From assembly GCA_032718475.1 (NCBI GenBank), contig JAUCBJ010001088.1:85581-149580 (forward strand): a DNA stretch of 64,000 nucleotides. Reading direction: 5' to 3'. This document shows, piece by piece, positions 30,786 through 39,490 of the stretch (position 1 is its first letter; each line of letters begins with the position of its first letter). The notes below the pieces were generated by a model. It was not told the origin of the DNA and searched no databases. It saw only the letters and a program-made list of their open reading frames with translations. This stretch comes from Nemertoderma westbladi (lineage: Eukaryota; Xenacoelomorpha; Nemertodermatida; Nemertodermatidae). Made by a program: the position numbers and the translations under genes.

Positions 30786-31858
30786 GTCTCGTATATTTTG
30801 TTATAAACTAATCGCAGGGCATAGTTCTGTATTTTGTCCATTTTATATAATTTTCCTTTGTATCCGTGTTTGTCATGAAAGGGTGTAAATAGTGCACTGC
30901 AGTAATTGTGGTAAGGCATGACCAATGTCTTGTAGAGCATTAATTTTGTTGATGTGGGAAGCTGACCCTTAATTTGGCGTAACCTGGATGTTGCTGCTGA
31001 CATTTTGTGTGATGTGGCATCGATTTGGTTTTCACATGTTAGATTATTGTTGATTATAATTCCTAAGTATGTAATTTCCGACGATTGCGCAATAATCTTA
31101 TTATGTAGTGTGGGACTATAATTGTTTGTTTCTGAGGTTCTTTTTGTAGGTGATAAGAGCATAAGTTCTGTTTTGTTTGTGTTTATTTGCATGCATAGTG
31201 ATCCTAATATATTTTCAATGTTTAATATTTGCTCATTAAGGAGCTTTATCGCAGTGGCTGGGCTTTTATCTGAGCAGTATACTAGTGTGTCATCAGCGTA
31301 TTGTATTGTCTCAAGATTAATCTGCTCAGCAATATCATTCACGTATATTAAGAAGAATAGTGGTCCCAATTTTGTTCCCTGTGGAATGCCCCTATTACAA
31401 ATGGACCACTCTGAGAATATGTTCTGGAGCTTCACGGCCTGCGGACGGTTGCTCAGGTAGCTCTTGATTAGTTTCGATGCATCAGATTGGAAACCAATTT
31501 CATCCAGCTTTGTTAATAGGATGGAGTGATGTAATGAATTGAATGCCTTGGATAGGTCTAACACACCAATTGCTACATACTTGTTATTATCTAATTCCCA
31601 CCTCCATTATTCGGTTGCGTAAATGACCGCATCCATTGTACTGTATCCCTTTCTGAAACCAAATTGTTTATTTTGTAATATTTTATTATTATTTAGGTAG
31701 TTCATGATTTGTTTGTATAGAATTGTTTCAAAGATTCGTTCTAGTGTGGTGGTGACTGATATTGGTCTGTAGTTTGTTGCGTCTTCCCTATCACCCTTTT
31801 TAAATACTGGTGTTATATATGTGGACTTTAGTTTGTCTGGGAAAATACTTTTTGTCAA
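30782..31858 (-). pseudogene. LINE reverse transcriptase
   Basis: The stretch 31858-31607 gives STYITPVFKKGDREDATNYR and QFGFRKGYSTMDAV, the fingers. After one in-frame TAA the frame goes on at 31564 with LDLSKAFNSLHHSIL (first Asp), NRGIPQGTKLGPLFFLIYVN and IQYADDTLVY (YADD catalytic box). One stop codon is the only break within the RT, so the copy is fairly recent. Confidence 0.9.
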
Positions 31859-32035
31859 ACATGGAATAATGGTATGAGTAAGCGGCGTTAGTATGATAGG
31901 GGCAATAAGCTTAATTGTTTTCGGTGAAAATATGGATGGGCCATTTGGCTTATTTGTATCAATTTTTGTAATTATCTCATATATGTCTAATTTTGATATA
32001 TTAGTGAAACTGAAACTAGATTTAGCTATTTTTTT

Positions 32036-32413
32036 TTAATTTTTATATGTCCCTCGCGATGGAAAATTCCCCAATCCTAAGTATGCGTCGTTCAATATGT
32101 TGGCTATTGGAATTGATTCGTATATAAGTTTCTTAGTAACAGTGTTGAATAATGCAATAATTTTCCCCTCCTCTTGTTTGTTCCTATTTGTTATTTTATT
32201 TATGACGGTCCATTTCTCTTTTGCATTTTTGGCGCCATTAAATTTTGATTTCACGTATTGGTTTTTTAGGTTTTTGTTTAGCGTGTTAAATTTATTTCTT
32301 GTTAGTTTAAAATCGTTGTAATCAGATTCTTTTTTTGAATGTCTCCACAGTATACGTTTTTTCTGTTTTTCTAAGTTTAATGATACTATTTCGTGTGTCC
32401 ACCACGGCGCCAT
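32036..32413 (-). pseudogene. LINE endonuclease-RT linker
   Basis: APWWTHEIVSLNLEKQKKRI is the typical PWW-T/N-E motif that follows APE endonuclease. A Lys/Asn-rich helix and ALFNTVTKKLIYESIP then lead to the FNDHF-type region. It is in frame with the RT downstream. Confidence 0.82.
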
Positions 32414-32524
32414 TTTATTTTTATCTTTGGTTTTGTTGTATTTCTTTGTTATTATGGGGATATGTTTGTTGTGGGGCGAGCCACGAAGTGAGTGAGCCTT
32501 AGCGTAGTGGTACCATTAATCAAC

Positions 32525-32580
32525 CTGTCGTTCTGTCGTTCTGTCGTTCTGTCGTTCTGTCGTTCTGTCGTTCTGTCGTG
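32525..32580 (+). repeat. (GTCGTTCT)n microsatellite
   Basis: About seven perfect 8-bp units lie just inside the left end of the insertion. They are followed by a conserved-looking phrase (AATAACTCGGCCAATCTTTG), as in non-autonomous elements that carry a microsatellite next to a conserved core. Confidence 0.9.
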
Positions 32581-33774
32581 TTCAATTTTAAACGTTAATA
32601 ACTCGGCCAATCTTTGATGAAATCTATCCAAACTTGGTACACATGTTGTTTGGCAAAAGTTTAGAAATTTTCCAAGTAGAATTTCCGTGTGGCCTTCGAG
32701 AAGCTAAGATAATAGCAGTTAATTAGTTAATTAAGTTGATTGCGGTGAAAACGCCATTTTCAACCTGCCTTTTAAAGGAAATTAATTGTTTTACAGTATA
32801 AGATTTAAATAATTATACTTAAAAATTATACAGATATAATCCCCATACGTCATTCTATTATAGTTTTTAATTAGTTTAAGTGATTTGCTTTAATAAATGT
32901 GTCTTTAATTGATCTAAACGTAATTAAACCGCACAATTATTGAGTACAAATTTAATCCTTCCCATTATTCGATGAAAAAATTCTGGGTTGGAGCAAGTTA
33001 AATATTATTATTAGTAAATCTCAAATATATTTCGGTAGCTCAGCGCTATCATTATCAATAAATTACTTACAAATTCTAATCTAATATAAATTGCAGAAAT
33101 TGACTACCGTAACGTACTGTTGAAGATTGCACAAAAAACAGAATAAATTTTGTAACCAAAATTAGAAACATATGCTACTATATACATACGCTACACATAC
33201 ATCTTACATACAACCCATTATTTACTTCCCATTATTGGTCAAGTCTCTGCTGGTGTGGAGCTAGCTGCTGGGAGTTGTGGCTGTAGACTAACCTGAGAGG
33301 AATTGTAATAGAGGCAACCAGTATTGCTATTCCAGCCCAATCACTGAATTGTGTTTATTATAGGCTGGACGGGCCGCATAACCGTTCGACTATTACTACT
33401 ATTGCTATCTCAGTTAAATGACAGATATAATAACATAAATACAATCCATGGCATGGCTGTTGTAGGCTTCTGAAATAGTTTATTCCACAATGTATATGTC
33501 TGGTTATTTTTTAATTGAATTTTTGCAAAGTAGTAAAATTAATGTTCTTAAAAATAATATTATTATTTTATATGTAACCTAGGAAATTAGCAACATTTTT
33601 TCGCTGCAGCTTTAAGAGTGTACATTGATTTAATATTATTTCAATACCCATATTACTACATCGGCATAAGATGCGTTGGCGTTGTATCACACATCTCCAC
33701 ATATCACACATCTCCACATAGATGTATCAACAGTTACTCGCACAGTTTCGAAACTTCGCATAGTTATAACTGTA

Positions 33775-34062
33775 TAAAGATCGTCAGTCTGCGTTTAGGA
33801 AAAATATTTTATGACAAAACAGGACAAGCGACGAGCGCAACGAGGCATATAATGAAGACGAGTACTGCGTTGACTAAATTATTATATAAACCACCTGGCT
33901 TCACATATTGATCGCATCCCTAGTTATTATTATTATAAAGATCGTCCTAGCTTGCGTTTAAGAAATATATTTAAATACAAAACAGGACGAACGCAAAGAG
34001 GCTTATAATGAAAACGAGTACTGCGTTTATTATATTCCTATAAACCACCTGGCTTTGCATAT
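33775..34062 (+). repeat. ~155-bp tandem duplication
   Basis: The two units share CAGTCTGCGTTTAGGA/CTAGCTTGCGTTTAAGA, AAACAGGAC, GCAACGAGGC/GCAAAGAGGC, CGAGTACTGCGTT and ATAAACCACCTGGCTT. They differ by small indels. Confidence 0.75.
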
Positions 34063-34344
34063 TTAACGTGCGATTGGAAATAAGTTCGTGCTACCCTTCC
34101 GTGGGTGGTAGATGTCGCGGTTATGTATTGGTGGTTGGGAAGGGTGGGGGGGGGGGGGGGGGTGCAGATTAAAAGGGGTGAACACGTACTGTCCACCTTT
34201 CTTTGATTGATTGGTGGTGTGGGTAAATTTCTCAAAACCTGATTTTGTGATACAGTCGCTGCATTTTAATTTGTATATAATAACTAGGCCTCGTGCTGCG
34301 CGAAGTCCCCACGAACGTGTATAATTGTTCAATTTTCTCCTCAA

Positions 34345-34695
34345 AATGGTTTTACGCTACATTGACATCAGTTTCTTGGTATCCATATAATTTTGCTTGC
34401 ATCGCTTATGAATAATTTCTCATTTAAGTTTTTGTAGTCTCGGTATGTGATATTTACTGGTTTCTTCTGTTTTTTGGTTTGTGTGGTGTTCGAATTGGTT
34501 TTCAGCTGTGTGGTTAATACTATGATTTCGTGATCAGAGAAATCTGATGGGAATGTATTACATTCTTTGGATATGTTTATATTTGATGTGATGAATAGAT
34601 CGATCAGAGAACTACTTTTTGGTGTATATCTTGTTGGGTGTTCAGTGGCAAGTTCAGTAGCAATAGCGTATCCCAGTAATATATTATGTCACATC
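34345..34695 (-). pseudogene. LINE endonuclease, C-terminal part
   Basis: The minus strand encodes HPTRYTPKSSSLIDLFITSN and FPSDFSDHEIIVLTTQLK, the substrate-contact and SDH motifs of APE endonucleases. It is separated by the 32465-34342 insertion from its linker and by a GC-rich block (34700-35065) from its N-terminal part, seen as YVIISDFSIKL at about 35062-35095. Confidence 0.75.
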
Positions 34696-34723
34696 TTGGC
34701 CAGATCGGATAGTGAAGGGCACG

Positions 34724-35065
34724 CTAAGTGTCATGAGGTTGACACGCTAAAGCGTGGTATCGGTCGGCGCAGGGCAGACTGCAATACCGGCAGATGCAGG
34801 AAACGGCAGGTTCGTGGAAACCTATCCCCGTCCCACACAGTCGGTGATGGAAGCCGTGGACTGTCGCCCTCGTGACCACATGTCTGTTTCGCTGTCCAGC
34901 TGTGCGCCACGTGGATGACTGAAAAGCTGGGCCCCTGGTGTAACCTTCGTCGATGTAGTTCTGTTGGCTCTCGTCACGAAATTTTCTGTACTGGTGAAAT
35001 ACATCTGAGTTAAAAGCGTTGGGATATTTCCGGATAATGTCGTCGGTACACGTAGATTCTCCCAC
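34724..35065 (-). CDS. GC-rich 113-codon ORF inserted in the LINE endonuclease (unknown)
   Basis: The frame encodes a natural-looking polypeptide, for example DDIIRKYPNAFNSDVFHQYR, NYIDEGYTRGPAF and a Cys/His-rich end (CICRYCSLPCADRYHALACQ). The block is clearly richer in GC and CpG than its neighbours. LINE endonuclease sequence lies on both sides, so it is probably an inserted or captured segment, perhaps a retrocopied host exon. No family is recognised and the reading frame is not proven. Confidence 0.3.
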   Translation of the reverse strand: MGESTCTDDIIRKYPNAFNSDVFHQYRKFRDESQQNYIDEGYTRGPAFQSSTWRTAGQRNRHVVTRATVHGFHHRLCGTGIGFHEPAVSCICRYCSLPCADRYHALACQPHDT

Positions 35066-35194
35066 TAAGTTTAATGCTAAAGTCGCTGATGATGACGTAT
35101 GTATCCTGAGCAGCCGTTTGATATAAGTGGTAGTATTAATAGTATACCCTCTTCGGCGACAGTTGGACCAACTTCACACCTTCGGTGTTAAGTA

Positions 35195-35237
35195 GGTCAT
35201 TAATTAATTAATTAATTAATTAATTAATTAATTGGAC
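35195..35237. repeat. (TTAA)n microsatellite
   Basis: An uninterrupted run of TTAA/ATTA units is followed by a TTAATTAACTGTTTAATCGATCG self-complementary stretch. Confidence 0.95.
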
Positions 35238-35332
35238 GATTAAACAATTAATTAACTGTTTAATCGATCGATTTGTATCAAATAATGTTGCCAAAAGCAA
35301 TTTAATTTGACACAAATCAATCAGGGAAGCAG

Positions 35333-35462
35333 GACAATTCGGTCCTAAAATATGCATATTAATGGGACCGAATTGTCCGGGACCGAATTGTCCGGGACCG
35401 AATTGTCCGGGACCGAATTGTCCGGGACCGAATTGTCCAGGACCGAATTGTCCGGGACCAAA
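35333..35462 (+). repeat. 15-bp minisatellite preceded by its inverted copy
   Basis: GGGACCGAATTGTCC is repeated six to seven times (35373-35460). About 20 bp upstream lies the inverse GGACAATTCGGTCC (35333-35346), so the first unit can form a hairpin. The unit itself is nearly palindromic. Confidence 0.93.
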
Positions 35463-36020
35463 TTTAATTGGTATTATATAATGGTGAATGTTCTAGAAAC
35501 TTAATATATATTATTATATGGTAGGTAGCTAGAGTTTTTTTTACTAGCTAGTATTTTTTTAAAAATAAAAAAAATTTACTTTTTTTTGTTAGCATTATTA
35601 TTATTTTATGGTAGCTATGGTGTTTTTATGGAGCTTGTGAATTATTTACTAGCTAGTAATAGTATGTATTTAAAATGTTTATTTTTAAAACTGATATTTT
35701 TTATATACTGCGTATGTATACTGTATGTGATGTTGGTTGGTTAACAAGCCTAAATTATCTCATCTCATCTCATATCTCAAAATTAATCTCATTCAGGGAC
35801 TGTTATAATATCATCAATATTTTTGGTAATTAATATAATCAGCAACAGTTTAGGCCTAATTCTGAAATATCAATGTTTTCACAAGTGTTTTTATAATTTT
35901 AAGGAAATGCTAGCTAATAAAAAAAACACTAGCTACACCTTAATAAATAATATATAATAATGTTCTCGAATACTACCAATAACAAAAATAAAAAAAAATA
36001 CAGTATTTTTAAATTTAAAA
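35463..36020. other. AT-rich stretch with an inverted-repeat layout
   Basis: No gene. The left part (ATATTATTATATGGTAGGTA, CTAGAGTTTTTTTTACTAGC) and the right part (GCTAATAAAAAAAACACTAG, AATATATAATAATGTTCTCG) are imperfect reverse complements, suggesting a decayed foldback element of about 550 bp. Confidence 0.45.
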
Positions 36021-36021
36021 A

Positions 36022-36500
36022 CTACACCAGGAAAAGTAGAGTTTGGGAAAGGAATCCAAACACTACACCAGGAAAAGTAGAGTTTGGGAAAGGAATCCAA
36101 ACACTACACCAGGAAAAGTAGAGTTTGGGAAAGGAATCCAAACACTACACCAGGAAAAGTAGAGTTTGGGAAAGGAATCCAAACACTACACCAGGAAAAG
36201 TAGAGTTTGGGAAAGGAATCCAAACACTACACCAGGATAAGTAGATTTTGGAAAAGGAATCCAAACACTACACCAGGAAAAGTAGAGTTTGGAAAAGGAA
36301 TCCAGACACTACACCAGGAAAAGTAGAGTTTGGGAAAGGAATCCAAACACTACACCAGGAAAAGTAGAGTTTGGGAAAGGAATCCAAACACTACACCAGA
36401 AAAAGTAGAGTTTGGGAAAGGAATCCAAACACTACACCAGAAAAAGTAGAGTTTGGGAATGGAATCCAAACACTACACCAGGAAGAGTAGAGTTTGAGTA
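36022..36500 (+). repeat. 41-bp minisatellite, long locus (~11-12 units)
   Basis: Nearly identical 41-bp units (GGAATCCAAACACTACACCA, GGAAAAGTAGAGTTTGGGAA) recur, the same unit as at 24443-24571. The array ends just before the CXC-motif retroelement protein. Confidence 0.95.
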
Positions 36501-36619
36501 GAGTAGAGTTAATATCTATGTGCTTCTGTCTGCGAGCTTACTGACTGCCAGACTGCTTGACGCCACTTGGACGGAAATCGGCAGCTAATCGCCACACGCG
36601 TTTGCTTAGTTGATCTTAG

Positions 36620-36830
36620 ATGGCAGCTTGTTGTGGCTGCAACGGGAAGACTGGTTGGTGCAGGAAGTGCGTCTGCGCGAAAGCACATCGAGACTGTAGT
36701 ATCAGCTGCGCCGCGAGGAAGAACGGGAATTGTGAAAACGTCGGTACGTCGTTAGTTCAGCCGTCATCTTTCCAGCCACTGCCGGACTGGGGCAGTGCTG
36801 TTCAGTTAATGTGGACGTACTTTTCTCAGC
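36620..36830 (+). pseudogene. N-terminal CXC-type zinc motif of an RT retroelement
   Basis: From ATG 36620 the frame encodes ACCGCNGKTGWCRKCVCAKA followed by HRDCSISC and NGNCEN. This is a Cys-rich C-x-C...C-x2-C-x-C...C...C-N pattern like the CXC/tesmin-type zinc motif. Comparable Cys-rich N-termini precede an unusual reverse transcriptase in some invertebrate retroelement proteins. The frame differs from that of the downstream part (36811 on), so a frameshift or an intron lies between. Confidence 0.5.
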
Positions 36831-37847
36831 CATTAGATATATGTTCTCGTCGGCAGATGAAACCTGGTTGGACAATGATGGAACGTTATTTTCTCTCTCA
36901 TCTTCATCTGTGGGCGTTAAGTCTGGGGCAATTCCTAGTCACGCCGGTGCTGGTCCTGAGCTGTCTGGTGCCTGTACTGGTCTGTCTGGTGTTAGCCCAT
37001 GGTTGTCTGGGATGTCTACCGCGTCCTCGCCTGGACCCACTATGTCTACCGCGCCCCGGTCTGGACCCACGATGTCTACCGCGTCCCCACCTGGACCCAC
37101 GATGTCTACCGCGTCGCCACCTGGACCCACTATGTCTACCGCGTCCCCGCCAGGACCCACGATGTCTACCGTGTCCCCGCCTAGACCCACGATGTCTACC
37201 ACATCCCCACCTGGACATACGATGTCTACCGCATCCCCGCCTGGGCCCACGATGTCTACCGCGTTCCCGTCTGGACCCACGATGTCTACCGCGTCCCCGC
37301 CTGGACCCACTATGTCTACCGCGTCCCCGCCAGGACCCACGATGTCTACCGTGTCCCCGCCTGGACCCACGATGTCTACCACATCCCCACCTGGACACAC
37401 GATGTCTACCGCATCCCCGCCTGGACCCACGATGTCTACCGCGTTCCCGTCTGGACCCACGATGTCTACCGCGTCCCCGCCTGGACCCATGATGTCTACC
37501 GCGTCCCCGCCAGGGCCCACGATGTCTACCGCGTCCCCGCCTGGACCCACGATGTCTACCGCGTCCCCATCTGGACCTACACTGGCTTTAGTGGGTTGGT
37601 GTAATGGTAGATTCCCTGTTCACCAGTTAGATACCTCAATAAGACACATATACGAAACTATTGTACATTGGAGGGCTAACTTGTTCCTGGTCCCCCCAGG
37701 TGCTATAGGTAGAGAACTGGTAAGCGAAATGTCGAGAATAGTGGGTCTAGCAACTATGGATAACCCATTAAGAAATGTCGCCCTATCGGCGTTGATGATA
37801 CTGCCGGCGCTGCTCCTGCAGAAAACCAGCCGGATGTCTACAATGGC
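36811..37847 (+). pseudogene. RT retroelement, Pro/Ser repeat region and pre-RT domain
   Basis: The frame begins near ADETWLDNDGTLFSLSSSSV, passes through about 19 copies of a 10-residue unit (SPPGPTMSTA type; bases about 37005-37580) and reaches IYETIVHWRANLFLVPPGAI and SALMILPALLLQKTS. This W-R-x-N-L-F-x-V-P...LP-LLLQK block typically sits directly upstream of the RT in this kind of element. The frame is then cut by the copia insertion at 37848 and resumes at 43031 in the same phase. Confidence 0.72.
37005..37580 (+). repeat. 30-bp coding minisatellite
   Basis: About 19 units of 30 bp (CCTGGACCCACGATGTCTAC plus CGCGTCCCCG) lie within the retroelement frame. A higher-order period of about 180 bp is seen (variants at 37150-37320 recur at 37330-37500). 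All frames are open because 30 is a multiple of 3; the plus frame is chosen because it joins conserved sequence on its right. Confidence 0.93.
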
Positions 37848-38068
37848 TGTTAATCTAAAGATGACCAGATACTGTTGTACCGGTAGGTGGTGGTTGGTAG
37901 TATGCTCTGTAGGCCTATCGTTATTGACGGCTGTATTATAATATAGTAGCGTATGTTTGGTGGTGTGTAAATTGAGTTTACTGTCCCGGTTCTGCATACC
38001 GGTATCTTAACTAACTGCCACATATATATATATATTATTATTATATTTCTCGATATTGATGATTAACA
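37848..38068 (+). repeat. 5' LTR of the copia element
   Basis: It starts TGTTAATC and ends GATTAACA, a TG...CA border with an 8-bp inverted repeat. It is 221 bp long and matches the 3' LTR at 42810-43030 base for base. It contains an AT-rich TATATATATATATT tract. Confidence 0.95.
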
Positions 38069-38070
38069 AT

Positions 38071-38083
38071 TGGTAGCAGAGCG
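38071..38083 (+). other. Primer-binding site
   Basis: TGGTAGCAGAGCG lies two bases after the 5' LTR. It resembles the TGGTATCAGAGC-type site used by many copia elements, complementary to an initiator-tRNA segment, with one substitution. Confidence 0.75.
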
Positions 38084-38236
38084 TTGTGAATTTATATTTG
38101 CGTAGCAAGCGAAGAAATTAATGCGAAGTAGTTAATTAAAGGGATAATTTAGCAAGCGACAATTTACGATAATTTGTGTCAGAGGTTAGTGTTTTAGTTG
38201 TTTAATTTCAGCGTTTAGTGTTTAGTACATGCAGTC

Positions 38237-39490
38237 ATGACAGCCCCCAGTCCGTCAACGACAACCTTCAAAATAAACCCTCCAACATTTAATTCCGCCA
38301 GTAAGTCATATGAGCGATACAAGCAGGAGTTGCTCGCATGGAGAGAAATTACAGATTTACCAAAACCTAAACAAGCGATAGCTATTGCTCTCTCCTTTCC
38401 AGACAATGATACCTCGAAAATACGCGAGAAAGTTTTTGATGAAATTCCATTGGATAATTTAAAGTTGGTCGATGGGTTTGACACTCTTGTTAGATTTCTC
38501 GATCTGAAACTTGGGAAAGACGACCTGGAAGACTGTCTGGAGAAATTTGAAGATTTTGAAGATTATTTCAAATCTCAATCAGAAACAATTTTTGAGTATA
38601 TATCAAACTTCGACCAAAAATATCAACGAATAAAGAAGCATAACATCGTACTTCCTGCCGCAGTTTTGGCTTTCAAGTTAATTCGCAATTCGCGTGTTTC
38701 TAAAGAGGAGAAGTTGCTTGTAATTACCGGTTTAGATTATACAAGGAAAGATGAATTATATGATCAGAGTCAAAAATCACTGAAGAAGTTTATTGGCAAA
38801 TCCATGACATCTGATTCCACTACAACTTCAAATCCGGCAATAAAACTAGAACCGCTATTCTTGGCAGAGAATGAGGAGGCATTGGCAGCTGCGGGCTATT
38901 ATCGTGGCCAGGGATATCGGGGGTTTAGAGGCGCTGGTGGAACTCCAGGTGGAAGTAACTACTTCAATTCTACAAGACGAAATTATGTACCTTATAAGCC
39001 TAGCAATCTCGGTTCTTTTCGATCGGGTGTTAATTATCCAGGCGGAGGTGGGAACATTAGATCAAATTTGGTTCAAGAGAGGAAGGTTAACCCATCAGGT
39101 ACTGACGGCCGTCCGCTTACTTGTCGATGTTGTGGTTCGTTTCGTCATCTAATAAAAGATTGCCCAGACACCTGGGAAAACATCGCGAAGGTGAATATAA
39201 CAGACAATGAAAACCATGGAATAGATTATGATAATGAACAGCCACTTTATTTTGATGAATCTGAAAATGTCTTGCTTAGTGTATTTGCTTCATCCAATGA
39301 AATGTGGCAGTTGGGGATCGAAGCAACAAATTGCGCAGTTTTAGATAGTGCTTGCACTAGTACAGTATGTGGTGAGAAATGGCTTAATACTTATCTCTCC
39401 TCTCTTAATGATGATGACAGAAAACGTGTTGCATTTAATTCCAGTAAAAAAATGTTTAAATTTGGAGCTGGTTCCAAACTTGCTTCATAG
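38237..39490 (+). CDS. Copia gag and protease start, ending at in-frame TAG
   Basis: The 417 codons run from ATG 38237 to TAG 39488. A helical gag/capsid-like region occupies about residues 1-195, a Gly/Arg-rich stretch about 220-280, then a CCHC zinc knuckle CRCCGSFRHLIKDC (about 293-306). The start of the aspartic protease is seen as AVLDSACTSTVCGEKWL (about 368-384), the DS-A/G-T/C type of GalEa-like elements. The knuckle binds RNA and the protease matures the polyprotein. The frame continues directly after the TAG with GEYVLP and the rest of the protease, so the stop lies inside the protease domain. Confidence 0.92.
   Translation: MTAPSPSTTTFKINPPTFNSASKSYERYKQELLAWREITDLPKPKQAIAIALSFPDNDTSKIREKVFDEIPLDNLKLVDGFDTLVRFLDLKLGKDDLEDCLEKFEDFEDYFKSQSETIFEYISNFDQKYQRIKKHNIVLPAAVLAFKLIRNSRVSKEEKLLVITGLDYTRKDELYDQSQKSLKKFIGKSMTSDSTTTSNPAIKLEPLFLAENEEALAAAGYYRGQGYRGFRGAGGTPGGSNYFNSTRRNYVPYKPSNLGSFRSGVNYPGGGGNIRSNLVQERKVNPSGTDGRPLTCRCCGSFRHLIKDCPDTWENIAKVNITDNENHGIDYDNEQPLYFDESENVLLSVFASSNEMWQLGIEATNCAVLDSACTSTVCGEKWLNTYLSSLNDDDRKRVAFNSSKKMFKFGAGSKLAS

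Larger units (their letters stand above)
30040..32414 (-). mobile_element. LINE (jockey/CR1 superfamily), minus strand, main body
   Basis: On the minus strand the order is linker (32413-32036), RT fingers (31858-31607), RT palm and thumb (31564-30782) and C-terminal region (30785-30426), then a 3' UTR reaching about 30040. The first three are in one frame interrupted by a few stops; the C-terminus is shifted by a frameshift near 30785. Its endonuclease half lies at 34345-35180, separated by a ~1.87-kb insertion. It is inactive but only moderately decayed. Confidence 0.88.
32465..34342. mobile_element. ~1.87-kb insertion splitting the LINE
   Basis: The LINE reading resumes on the far side (endonuclease at 34345-34690), so the intervening sequence is an insertion. 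It begins GTGGGGCGAGCCACGAAGTG and ends near CGCGAAGTCCCCACGAACGT, giving a short imperfect inverted GTGGGG/CCCCAC end. Contents are a (GTCGTTCT)n microsatellite, ordinary AT-rich sequence, a ~155-bp tandem duplication (33775-34062) and a poly-G tract. No protein is recognised. Class unknown. Confidence 0.55.

Noticed and set aside
36904-37550. Long minus-strand ORFs (164 and 203 codons) opposite the Pro/Ser repeat
   Set aside because: They are mirror frames of the 30-bp minisatellite; only the plus frame connects to conserved retroelement motifs on its right.
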